In this document: piece after piece, positions 22,305 through 33,070 of the stretch
Layout of the letters: each line of letters opens with the position of its first letter
Position numbering within the stretch: the first letter of the stretch is position 1
NCBI GenBank assembly: GCA_004431415.1
Contig: QPMI01000432.1
Span: 394,134-458,133 of the forward strand
Origin: Cyanophora paradoxa
Taxonomy: Eukaryota; Glaucocystophyceae; Cyanophorales; Cyanophoraceae
Reading direction: 5' to 3'
Length of the DNA: 64,000 bases
The notes under the pieces: generated by a model
Databases searched by the model: none
Seen by the model: the letters and a program-made list of their open reading frames with translations, nothing else
Told to the model about the DNA's origin: nothing
Position numbers and translations under genes: made by a program

Positions 22305-23388
22305 GCTCTGGCAGGCCTGGCCTTTCCAAACCCCTTTCGTATTTCAGCTGCAGCAGTGCCCAGCACCAGCGCCACGTGCGCTCGGCTTCTTTCCTAGGCC
22401 TTTCCTCAGCCAGCGTCGACGTCCGGCCTGGCAGCAGTCCAGTTCAGCATCAGTTGCGATGCCGCCGTGATTCATGATCGTCAGTGCAGTAGGGTTGAGT
22501 TTGGAGTCAACCGTTCCTTGAAATCTAGATGTTCGCAGGCCTAGACTCATCAGATTTTGAGACTCGAGAGAGTAGAGTAGAGTAGTTTCCAGAATTTCTA
22601 GGCTGGTTTCATTCAATGGTTAGGAAAGACCATCGGAAGCTTAGAAGCTAGCATCGAAGCAGAGGAGGTCAATGTCAACGAGTCGCAGTCTTTAATTATA
22701 ATGTAATTCAAAAAAGATTCGTAACCTCGCATGGCCCAGTGGCGGTCTAGACTCGGAGATCTGGGGCCCGGGGTCGCCGAGTCGCGACCGAGTCTGACGC
22801 CGGCGCCGTGTGACGGCTGCATAGCGGTGCGGAGCGAGTACGTATACACGAGTACTGCAGCCGTCAGACCGACGGACTCCGGGATGCACGGTCGCGACCG
22901 AGCTCGAGTCATGCATGATCATGATCGGGATGATCAGCTGCAGTGGCGCCGCCTCGCCGAGTCGATCGAGCTCGTCCCCCGCCGCTTTCTGTATCATGAT
23001 ATCTAGATCTAGAGCCCGATCGCGATCGCGATTCCGAGTCTCGAGCTCGGAGTTCTCCGCGGGGTCGAGGGGCCGGGCGCCGGGGCCGGCTCCTGCGTGT
23101 CCGCGCCTCAGAACAGCGAATTCGAATTCAATGATTGCCAGTCATCATCGAGTCATCAGGCTGGAACTTCAAGGCTTGAATTCGAATGCGAAGCCCTGGC
23201 CCGGCGGCGCCGGGGTTTTGCGAGCCTCGGAGCTCGAGCCAGCCTACTATGCTAGCCAGACTTTGAGATGTATACGTTCAGCCTAAGGGCCTCAGGGCCT
23301 CAGGGCCTCATGATCATGATCCGATGATCAGGCCGCCGGGCCCTGATTATGAGGCCTAGGGCCCCGCCTATAGCTACCAGGGGTCTTC
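22305..23388. other. Intergenic stretch rich in GATC palindromes
   Basis: Lower in GC than the genes (22450-22720 in particular). It contains many short palindromes such as ATCATGATCATGAT-type strings and TCGCGATCGCGA, and a triple AGGGCCTC repeat at about 23287-23310. No gene recognised. Confidence 0.5.
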
Positions 23389-25927
23389 TTAGGCCTCGTC
23401 TTCCGAGCTGCTTATGGCATATGCATGGCCATGGCCTTGATGCCGGGCGAACCGGGACACTGGGACGCAGTCGACGCATGCGCACACACCCCGCGCCTCC
23501 AGCCCCCGCAGCAGGCGCGGCCCCGCCGCCTCCGGATCCCCGTCGCCCGCAAGAATTCTGCAGAGAGTTGCATTGGTATCGGGAGGCAAAGGGGGGCGGG
23601 AGGGGTACGTGGGGGCGTACTTCTCGAGCTAGTCAGCGCCGCCCGGCCGAACGCCGCGCCACGTCAGCAAAAGCCTCTCCAGAGGCTCAGGGGGTCAGGC
23701 GGCACCGTACCCCGATGCAATCGTGGGCGACGAACTTCTGGAGGGCGGGAAGGGTGGCGACAAGGCCGAGGAGGCTGGCGGCGTCCGCTTCCTCGAACCA
23801 GCAGTCCCTTAGGGAGAGGGAGCGGAGTGCGGGGGCCGAGCCGGAGGCGCGCAGGGCTCCCAGCAGGCGCCCCGCGTCTTCCATAGAAGCCAGCGAGAGC
23901 TGCGGCGGATTTCAGGTCGGGTTGAGCGTGGAAGTTGGCGGATCGGAGATAGGCGCACCCTCTCGAGGCGGGCGCCGGCGGGGGAGGCGAGGGCGGCGGC
24001 CCACCAGCCGGATGGTGCGCGGAGGGCGCGGAGGGCGCGGAGGGCGGGGAAGGGTTCCCCGCCCCACGAGCCCTCGCAATCAGTCATCGCGGCGCTGCCG
24101 TCGTCTCAGCCGCACGGCCGGCGCAGGGAAAGGGGAGAAGAGGGGGGGAGAGTTGGGCGCGGGCGTGTACCCTTCCCCACACTGCGGGCCCCGCGACCGG
24201 GTCGACAGAAGGTCGAAGGGCGCGAGATCTAGAGGGGTACGACGGCACCTCGTCGTCGCGAACGATGGAGAGGGTCTCGAGGGCGGGAAGGCGGGCGAGG
24301 AGGTGGGCGAGGCGGGCGGGGCGGGGGGCGTCGGCCGCGCCGGCGGCCGCGGGGCACCGCGCGAGGGAGAGGGCGCGCAGGGCGGGGGGCGGGCCGGAGG
24401 CGTGCAGGGCCTCCAGGAGGCGCTCCGCGTCGTCCAGCGAATCTAAAGAAAGCTGGAGGGGGGGGGGGGGGGGGCTGTGAAAACGAGGGGGGAGGGGGGG
24501 GGGGGGGGGGGCGCCTCACCTCCTGAAGGGCGGCCCCCGCGGACGAGGCGAGGACGGCGACCCACCAGTCGGAGAGTGTGGAGGGCCCCTCGAGAGCGAG
24601 GGTGCGGAGGGCGGGGAAGGAGCCCTCGGGGGGCGGAGGGAGCTCGGGCCGCGCGGAAACCGGGTCAAAGGATCGGAGCACAAGGTCAGGCTCGATAGGG
24701 CCGGCAGGGCGGCGAGGGCCCGGGCCGAGTCCGGCGCGCCCGGCCCGGCGATCACTTCGTCTCCCAAGATGTAGAGGGTCGTGATGCTTGCGGCCGCCCC
24801 GCTCCGCTCCAGGCCGCCGAGGGCGACAGGGCGGGGCCGGGCTGTACGCATCGAAGGAGGCGCAGCTCGCGCAGGCCGGTTGAGGGGAACACGTCCCCCC
24901 AGCGGCCTGCCGCGCAGCGTGAGGGCGCGGGAGTGCGTGCGAGGGCGAAACGGGAGGCGCCACCGATTGAGGAGATTTCCGACAGCTCGAGGGTACGAAG
25001 CGACGAGGCGCAGCGCCGAACGATTGCGCCGACCAGAGCCGCGGCTTCCTCGCTGACAGAGTCGCTGTTCGAATTCGAGCTCCACGAATCGACCTGCGAA
25101 GCGGTTCTCTGCGAAGTGGGCGGGCGGGCGGGGCGGGCGCGGCGTGCCCGGAAGCTTAAGAGTTCCAGATTGGGGGCGCCGGCCGGGACGGCGGCGAGGG
25201 CGTCGGAGCAGGCGCGGAGCTCGCCCACGGCGGTGGGGAGGAGGGATAGGAGGCGTAGAGAGACAAGGAAAGGCCAGCAGGGGAGGGCCGCCAGGAAGCG
25301 GGCCCCGTGCTGGGCTTCGGCGCCTCCCACCACCGTCACCTCGCGGAGGTTGGTGAGGCGCGGGGCGCGCTCCGCGAGGAACGCGTCGACGCCGCCGGGG
25401 CGCCCCGCCAGCCAGCGCTCGACGCTTGGGTCCCAGCCAGCGGACTCGAAGAGCGCGAGCGGCCCGCCCGCCGCGTCGATCTCCGCCTTGAACCGCTTGC
25501 AGACGGCGCGGAGCCCGTAGGCGTTGCGCAGCGCCGCGGACCAACGCGTACGGCAGCTGTATGCATTAGCGGCTTCGTCCGCACGAAGCTGCCGCCGCCC
25601 AGCTCCGCGTGAGACCGGGCTCGTAAGCACAGCCGCGGCCGCGGGCGCGCGCCGACCTCGCGCGAGACGGCCCGCAGGATCTGCACGAGCAGCTCGTCGG
25701 CGAGCACAGCGAACCGCGAGGACTCGTCCTCGAGCTCCTGCGCGCACGATCGATTAGCGGCATGCATATGCTCACCCGCGGCCGGCCCTAGGCCTAGCAG
25801 GCCTCGCGCGGGCGCGCGAGAGCGCGCGCGCCCGCACCGCTGCCGCACGCTTCGAGTTCGCCGCGCCCTGGTCTTCGGCTCCGCTCGAGGCCGCGAGCTC
25901 GATGGCCCGCTTCCCGTTGCGCGCCAT
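23389..25927 (-). CDS. F-box and leucine-rich repeat protein
   Basis: Likely substrate receptor of an SCF ubiquitin ligase. The start is ATG 25927 (MARNGKRAIELAASSGAEDQ). After an intron the F-box-like segment reads FAVLADELLVQILRAVSRE, joined to TRWSAALRNAYGLRAVCKRF. Then come many LRRs: RLTNLREVTVVGGAE, LVSLRLLSLLPTAVGEL, NLELLSFRARRA, LRTLELSEISSIGGAS, LSSLTLCSDP, LRTLALEGPSTLSDWWVA, ALRALSLAR and ALRSLSLRDCWFEEADAASL. A repeated DWWVA/GWWAAALASPAG unit suggests internal duplication (24590-24530 and 24010-23960). The 3' end is uncertain: either a stop at 23687 directly after LQKFVAHDCIG, or a last exon ending SSSEDEA at 23389. Introns contain poly-C tracts on the sense strand (G runs at 24461-24473 and 24490-24510 on the plus strand). 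Confidence 0.72.
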
Positions 25928-26319
25928 CCTCGCCTTAGCAAAACGCGCACGATATGCGTCGTCAGCTAAACCTCGTACATGTACATATGTTCGGCTCGCA
26001 GCCGGCCGACCAGCTGCTAGTCGCCTGGAGCTGCTAGGAGATCGCGGGTTCGACTCCCGGAACCCAGCAGACCAAGCAAGCTTCGGGGCTTAGCTACGCG
26101 CCCTCGGCTCTGCAGGGGGCGATCCACCCAGCAAGCTCTCGAAGGTGTTGTCCAGCGCGGCTTTTAGCGCTGCCTGCGTGTGCGGCGAGGGGCCACATGG
26201 CGGCAGGCGGTAGCGCGGCGGGTTCCAGCAGTTCAAGCAGATAGCCACCGTCTCAGCGCCGCCGTTGTACTCGGGCTAAGCGCTAGACGATTGAGGACTG
26301 AGTGCGGGGCCGAGCGGAG
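25928..26319. other. Shared 5' stretch between F-box and coiled-coil genes
   Basis: About 390 bases between divergent starts. It contains a GGGTTCGACTCCC string at 26046-26058 that resembles a tRNA T-arm, but no matching acceptor or anticodon arm was found. A promoter role is inferred from position. Confidence 0.4.
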
Positions 26320-29300
26320 ATGTGGTTGCCGAGCGCAGCGCATGGGCAGCGCCCGCCGCCGTCTCCCTCGTCTTCGGCGAGCCCCGCCGCGCCGAAGACG
26401 ACCGAAGCCCCGGGGCGCATCAGGCCGAAGACGGCGGGGGCGCTGCGGCGGAGCCTCTCGGGCCCCAAGGTCTCGGACGACGCGCTCTCCTCCCAGCTGG
26501 AGCCGCACACGACGGACTTCCACATGGTGCGGAACGCCCACCAGCGCATCGTCGTCAGCAAGAAGCGCTGCCCGGTGCGCCTCCCCGCTCCGAAGGGAAG
26601 CGCTCCCCGCTCGTTCCGAGCGCGGCCTCGGCGGCAGGTGCACCTCCAGTTCGCGAACCTCTTCCGGAAGCGCTTCGAGGGCATCAAGAGCCTCGTGACG
26701 CGCAAGGGCAAGATCCGGCACCTCGACCCCCTCGGTGCGTGCAATTTGATCCGGCGGCCGCCGCGGGGCGGCGCGCGGCGCGTGGCCGCTGGGCGCCCCT
26801 CTCGCCTGACGGGCGGCGGCAGCGGCGCTCAACGAGGCGCAGGAATACTGCGTTCTCTTCGCGGAGGCCGCCGGCACTGTGCGGCCTGTACCCCGGCCCC
26901 CGCCCCCGCCCGCCCTCCCGCCCGCCCGCCTCACGCCCGGGCCCCGCCCGCAGCTCTCCATCCACTGGTGCGGGGGGCAGAGCCGTGGCCCCTGGGCATA
27001 GCCACCACAGCTAGACTCGCCTCGGGCTCCGGACCTCTGACCGCGCGCCCTCCTCGCCCCCGCCCCCGCCCCGGCGCAGCGGGGACATCGCGGACGTGGT
27101 CGCAGTGCTCTGGCAGCGCCTCATCGACCTCCTCGAGGTGCTCTCGCAGAGCTTCCTGAAGCATTCGCCGCTCTGAAGCGCGCCCCTCGCGCCGCCAGGT
27201 CGCCGCGACCTCCCTCGCCGACGAGCGCGAGTCCCGTGCGTCTAATTCGAAGCCTTCTCTCCTTCCCGCGCCTTCGCCCACCGCCTCGGCCCGCGGGCAG
27301 TGCGGGGGCGGGTGGCGGAGGCGCACAAGGCGGTCCTCAAGGAGCTCAAGGAGCAGGAGACCCTGCGCGCCTCCTGCCGCCAGTGCGCCCCGCCCCGTCC
27401 CCGCACCCGCCCCGCTCCGCCCCGCCAGCGAGGGCGTGCGCCCCTGCCCCCGGCTCCTAGCGCCTCCCTTCGCCTAGCCCTCGGTCTAAATGCTGCAGCC
27501 GAGGGCGGAAAGCCGACCTCCCCCCGCAGGCTGCAGGAGCAGCTGCGGATGCTGGACGAGGGGGCGCGGGTGCGGCAGGAGGAGGTGCGGCGCATGGCGG
27601 AGGAGGAGAAGCGGCGCGCCCGCTCCCTCCAGCAGGCCCGCGACGCCGCCGCCGCCGCCCAGCGCCGCGTGCGCCCGCGTACCCCTCCTCCCTCCCGCCC
27701 CCTCCGCCTCCTCCTTTCGATCTGGATGGAGCAGGAGGGCCGGCTGCTGGGGACGCTGGGGGCCCAGCAGGCCCTCATCGTCAAGCTGCGCGCCGTCATC
27801 GACGAAGCGGGTGCCCACGCCACGCCACGCCACGCCGCGCCCTCCACCCCATCTTCTTCGAGGCTCTTTTAACGCCCACCCCTCCTCAGGCGTGAGCACG
27901 GAGGCGCTGGGGCCGATCGCGGCGCTGATGGGCCCCCTGGGGGCCGGGGATCACTCTGAGGGGGAGGAGGGGGAGGGCGCCGCCCCGCCCCGCTCCCCCG
28001 CCGCCGTCGCCGCTGAAGGTGCTTGCCTGCTCTTTCTTTGGCTCTCTTCGGATCCGGGGCGACTACTCGTGTGCGGCACCGCGGCCCAATGCGGTCCCTC
28101 GCGGGGGGGGGAGCCGCGACCGCACGCACGCTGCGCTCTCGGCCGTCCCTCACGCTCACTCGTTCACCCGCTCGCTGGGTGTGGGCAGAGCACGCGGCGA
28201 TGCGGCGGAGCGCGACCGAGCTCGAGGGCCTCCTCTCCCGCATGGCCAAAGGTCCGCCCGGGACCCCGTCCCCGCCCGGGACGTCGACCCCGCCCCTTCC
28301 TGGGGCTCTAAGCTCTGCGCTTCTGCTGATCGGAAGAGCAGAGCGGAAGGCGCGGGCGAAGGTGCTGGCGCGGGCGGGGGACCTGGTCAGCGCCACCGCC
28401 GCCATCGAGGTGAGGGGGATCGCGCTGCCCGGGGCAGAGACCGGGCGAGCCAGCTAAGCCTAGGCGACGCATAAGCCCCGGCCTTCCTTCTGTACCTTCT
28501 TCGTTCTGAGGCGGGGGCGGGGCGGCAGGCGGGGATCGCGCGGGAGGCGCGGGCGCGGACGCGGGCGGAGCTCTCGCACGCGGCCGCCGACGTCGTCCTC
28601 GAGCGCGCCCGCCGCCACCTCTTCGCCGAGGGAGGGGCGGGGGCCGGGGCCGGGGCGGAGGCCGGGCGGTGCGCGCCGCCCCCGGGCCGTCCGTCCGAGA
28701 TGTTTCCGAGGGGAGGAGGAGGGGGAGGGGGCGGGCTCCTCCCGCCGGGGTACCGCGTCGACCCGCGCCTCATGTTCGACATGCCCCGACGGAGGCCGAG
28801 GCGGAGGCGGCAGCGGCGGCCGCGGGTCCGCCCGAGGGCGGCGGCGGCGGGCCGCCGGGCGGCCCAGCTGCGGGTGCCCCAGGCGCACTTCCTCCGTCTC
28901 CGTCTCCGTCTCCGTCTCCGTCTCCGGCGCCGGGGCCGGCGGGGGCGGGGCGGGGCGGCCGCGCCAGCCAAGTCTTGGCGCTACTGGAAGCCCGCGGCGC
29001 GCCTCCGGCGGGCGGCCGGCGCCGCCGCCGGGCGCGGTCCCGTGCGCTCCCCTAGTCCTAGTCCTAGGCCTAAGCCTGCCCTGCTCCCCCTCTGATCCGC
29101 TGCAGCTGCGGGAGGTACCCGGGGAGCTGGGCGAGTGGACGCCCCGGGGTACGCGGCGGGCTGGCGAGCCGGCCCGCGCGCCCTCCGAGGAGCCCCTCGT
29201 CGTGGGCGGGCCGGGGGGGTACGACGAGGATGAGGAGGAGGAGGAGGACGCGGTGAGCGATGCGTTCCTGCGGGCCCCCGCCCGCTCCGGTGCGTTCTTC

Positions 29301-32292
29301 CCTCCCCTTCCCCCCCCCCCCCCCCCCCCGCCCCCCCCCCCTCCCCCTTCTGCTCGGCCTGACCTCAGTCGACTCCAGCGACGCCCTCGAGGGGCGGCGG
29401 CTCCCGCCGCGGGAGCGCCGCGACGGGGCCCCTGCACGCCCTCACGGGCACCGCGCCGGCCTCGCTCGCGCGCGCCGCTTCGCCCTCACCCTCTCCCTCG
29501 CGCGGGGGTGGCTCGGGGGCCGGCCTCTCGACCCTCTCGAGCTTCATGCGCGTGCCCAACGCGAGCTTCAAGGTGGGCAGGAGGGCCGCCCCAGAGACGG
29601 GCCGCCCCGCCCTCCTCACCTCGTCTCGCCTCGCCCCCGCCTCAGATGCGCAAGCCGAGCGACAGCGGCCTCCTCCTCGGCCGCGGGGCCGCCTCGCCCC
29701 CAGACGCCGCCCAGCCCCGCCCGCCCCCTCCCAGCTCGTGCGCCGAAGCCGAAAAAGCCGAAACCACCGCCCCGCCCCTCTCATCCTCTCACTCCTGCCT
29801 GCGGCAGGCCGCACCGGCGGGGCGGGGGCGGCGGAGAGTCGAGCCGCGAGCTGGGCGCCGGCCCGCCCTCCCCACTGCCCTCGCCCTCTCCCTCGCGCAT
29901 CGCGCCGCCCTCCCCGCTCCAGTCGTCCCTCCTCAGCCCCGCCGCCGTGCGCCCGTACCGCGCCCCCTCCCCTCCCGCCCCTCCCTCTCTCCCTCACTTG
30001 CTCGCTCGCTCCGCGGCAGGTCCCGCTGCTCTCTTCCTCGGGGCCGCGGCGGATGCAGGCGGGCTCCCCCGTGGGCGACCCGCAGCAAAGGCACCGCGGG
30101 CCCGGAGCCGCCGCTGCGGCGCCGCTGAACGCGGGGGCCGCCTGGTGGGACGAGGGGGGAGGCCCCGGCGGGGACGGGGGCGGGAGCGACTGGGGCTCTC
30201 AGGCAGGCTCGGATGGCGGCGGGGGCGGGGGCGGGGGCGGGGCGTGGGGCGGCCCGGCCCCCCTGGACCTCTCCCTCGAAGCTCTGGACGAGTGGGAGGC
30301 CCGACGCCCCGCCCCGCACCTGCACCCGCACGCCCACGCGCACGTACCCCCCCAAGAAGGGGAGGGCTCCGAAGAAGAAGAAGGCGACTCCGACAGCGAC
30401 CGTGCGTGCCCCTGCCCCCCCTCCTCTCCCACTCCTTCCTCACTCACCCCCGGGCAGGGGCCGACGTCGTGCGGGGGGCGGTGGAGGCGGCGGCGGCGCG
30501 GGCGCCCCTGCCCGGCCTCGACGCCACGCTCCGCCTCTGCACGCGCGCCCTGATCGCCATGGCCGCCGAGGGGCCCGCCCCCCGCGCCTTCTGGGAGGAG
30601 AGAGGGGTAGGCGAGGCGGCCCTGGGGAGCGGGGCGCCCCCGGGTATGGCCGCGTTCCTCGTGGACTTCTTCGTACCCCTCTGGGGCACCCTCGGGGCGG
30701 CCCGGGAGCGGGCGCTCGAGCTGCTCTCTGCGGCGCGGCGCTGGGCGGGGGCGCACCCCCGCATCGCCGCCTTCGCGCTCCTCGCCGGGGTCGACCCCGC
30801 TCGGTGCCCTTTTCCCCTTCTTCCTCCTCCTTCTGCTCCTCCTCGCCTCCTCAAGCTCTCTCTTCTTCTTCTTCGTTCGCAGGCGGCCGGCCCCGGGCCC
30901 CGAGGCCCTTGCCGCGTACCTGTGCGTACCCCTCCCCAATTCTCCCCCTCCCCCTCTCCGCCCTTGAGCTTACAACTCCCCCCCCCCCTCCCCCCCGCTC
31001 GCAGGGCGGCCCTGCCGGCCCTCATCGAGCCCTACAGCAACCCGCTCCGCCCGCCCGCCCCTGCCGCCGCCTCCGCCCCCACCGGCGCGCGGACCGCCGC
31101 GGGCCCCGCTCCCGTGCGCCCCGCCCCTCTTCGCCGACGAGCCGTGACTCACGCGCGGCTTCCAGGTACCCCTCGAGGACGCGGAGGACCTGTGGGGCCG
31201 CATCTTCCCCCCCGGCTCCGGCCTCGTGCGATACCCCCCTTTCCTTTCCCATACCCCTACTCTTCGGACCTTAACGCGCCGCAGACGCTCCGGGGCGCCT
31301 GGCGCACGCGCGGGCGGCGGCCGCGCCCCGGCGCGAGTCGCGGAGCCCGTCGATCCTCGCCCCGCGCTGCCGGCCTCGCCGCCGCACCACCCGCCCTCCG
31401 GGGCCCTCGGCGTCCCCCCTCCCCCACGGGCACGGGTACAGGCGAGGAGGAGGTGGGCGTGGACGCGCTGCTCGAGGCGGTCGTGGCCGAGGCGGCGGAG
31501 CGGGCGGCCGGCGCCCGCCGCCGCCTCGCCGCTGCCTTCGAGGAGGGCCCGGAGGCCCCGCAGGACGGGTACGGCGATTTCGCGGCGCGGCTGCGGAGCG
31601 CCGCCCGCGGCTGCCGGAGACGCGCGCCGCCGCCCTCTACCGCGCGGCCCTCGCGCGCACCTCCTCCGATCGCGACGATCGCGACGATCGCGAGCCGGGG
31701 TACGGGGTCCACCCCGAGCGGCCGCACCCGGCCGCCTGCGCCGCCGCCGTCCTCGCCGCCGCCCCCCTCGAGCCCTTCTTGGCCCCCGAGGTCCTCCTCC
31801 CCCCGACCGGCCCCCTCCGCCCTTCTTCCCCCGCCCCCGCCCCCGCCTCGCCCGCCGCCTGGCGCCCCGGCCGCCTCCGCCCCGCCGCCGACTCCCCCGC
31901 CTTCGACGTGGTGCGCCGTACCCCCCTCGGAGCGCCGTACCCCCTGCCGGGAGCGAGCCGTACCCCCGCAGGGCTGGAGCGTGCCGCTGGAGGACGGACT
32001 CTCGCGAATCCTCTACCCGTGCCTCGACGCCGCGTGCGCCCCCAACGTCCCTCTGGCTTAAGCTTAGGCTTCTTCTTTCTTTCGGTCGCTCACGCTTCGA
32101 AGGCTGCGGGCGATGGTCGGGGGCCGCGGGGCGGCGCAGCGGGGCCCCGCGCTGGAGGAGGCGCGGGGCCGGCTGCAGAGGGCGCTCGAGGAGGGGCGCT
32201 GCGAGCTGGCGGCCCTGTACGCCCGCGAGCTCGCCCGCGAGCTCGAGCTCGGGGCGGGGCGGCCCGCCGCCGGCCCCGGCGCCCCGCCCTGA
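26320..32292 (+). CDS. Very large coiled-coil, low-complexity protein of unknown function
   Basis: Not recognised. The first exons (from MWLPSAAHGQRPP) give TTDFHMVRNAHQRIVVSKKR, then VHLQFANLFRKRFEGIKSLV, ALNEAQEYCVLFAEAAG, SIHWCGGQSRGPW and DIADVVAVLWQRLIDLLE. The frame then continues through in-phase introns into coiled coil: VAATSLADERES, RVAEAHKAVLKELKEQETLR, LQEQLRMLDEGARVRQEEV, ALIVKLRAVIDEAG, RSATELEGLLSRMAK. A Gly/Pro/Ala-rich middle (28600-30300) has acidic patches (DEDEEEEED). Helical pieces return: MAAFLVDFFVPLWGTLG, AARRWAGAHPRIAAFALLAG, EEEVGVDALLEAVVAEAAER, YRAALARTSSDRDD. The last exon ends LQRALEEGRCELAALYARE...LELGAG before TGA 32290-32292. Exon joins from 28750 to 32040 are not resolved, and two adjacent genes rather than one cannot be excluded. 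A centrosomal or flagellar structural role is possible but unproven. Confidence 0.5.
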
Positions 32293-33070
32293 CAGCGCTA
32301 GCGCTGAAGCGTTCCCGTCAACGCGATATGATGAACGAGATTGGACTTGGGCTCACTTAGCTACTCATGATCAGTGACTTCGAACTCTGATGCTCCATTG
32401 GCCATGGAGGGTTGCCACTGCTTGCCAGCACTAGATGCCAGGCTGCAGGCTGGCCTGCTAGGCTGGGCTCCTAATTGAGTCGGAACGTCGAATCCGGGGG
32501 TTGCAAGTTGATCACATCACTCAATGAATGAGTGAATTCGAATCAGTGAATTCGAGTCCTGCCCGGGACCGACCGTCGGACGCCCTTAAGCTGTCACCCC
32601 GAGTCTGATTTATCGATGCTGGCCGACTCGACCACTGGACTTCGAATTCAAGATCTCGATCTTGCAAGCCACGGGGGCCGCCTCATGATCAGGACTTTCA
32701 ATCGGTCCCCAATGGGCCCCCAATTAACACGTGCGCACGTACGCACGTACGTAACTCTAGATCTCCCTCCTTTCCGCCCTAAGCTCTCTCTGGTATCCAT
32801 TTTTCCTGAAAAGGGCATCCAAAAATGATTCCGAAGCCCCATTAATATTCTTTGCATGCATCCCACGCGCTGAGAGTATATTGCATGCTTTGCGCCCCCT
32901 GGGCGGCGGCTACATAACCGTGCAAGCCTTGGAGCCCGAGGGCGCCGGTCGAGGAATCGAGGGAGCGGTGATCATGACGGGCACGGGGGCGCGCGGGGGT
33001 GCACGTGCACCCCGGGCCGCCTCGCTCGCTCTCCGCTCCCGGACCCGGGCCTCCAGCTGGGGGATGCGGG
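32293..33070. other. Gene-free stretch between convergent stops
   Basis: Noticeably lower GC between 32320 and 32870 with GAATTCGAAT-type palindromes and a CGTACGCACGTACGTA stretch near 32736. No gene recognised. It should hold the 3' UTRs of the coiled-coil gene and of the ankyrin-TIR gene. Confidence 0.5.

Noticed and set aside
26020-26070. tRNA-like T-arm (GGGTTCGACTCCC) on the plus strand
   Set aside because: No 5' acceptor strand complementary to AACCCAG and no anticodon arm in the 75 bases upstream; the T-stem also has one mismatch.
29260-32061. A 933-codon open frame on the plus strand
   Set aside because: It runs through clear introns and is open only because GC-rich sequence has few stop codons; its composition is Pro/Ala/Arg shadow except in short true exons.
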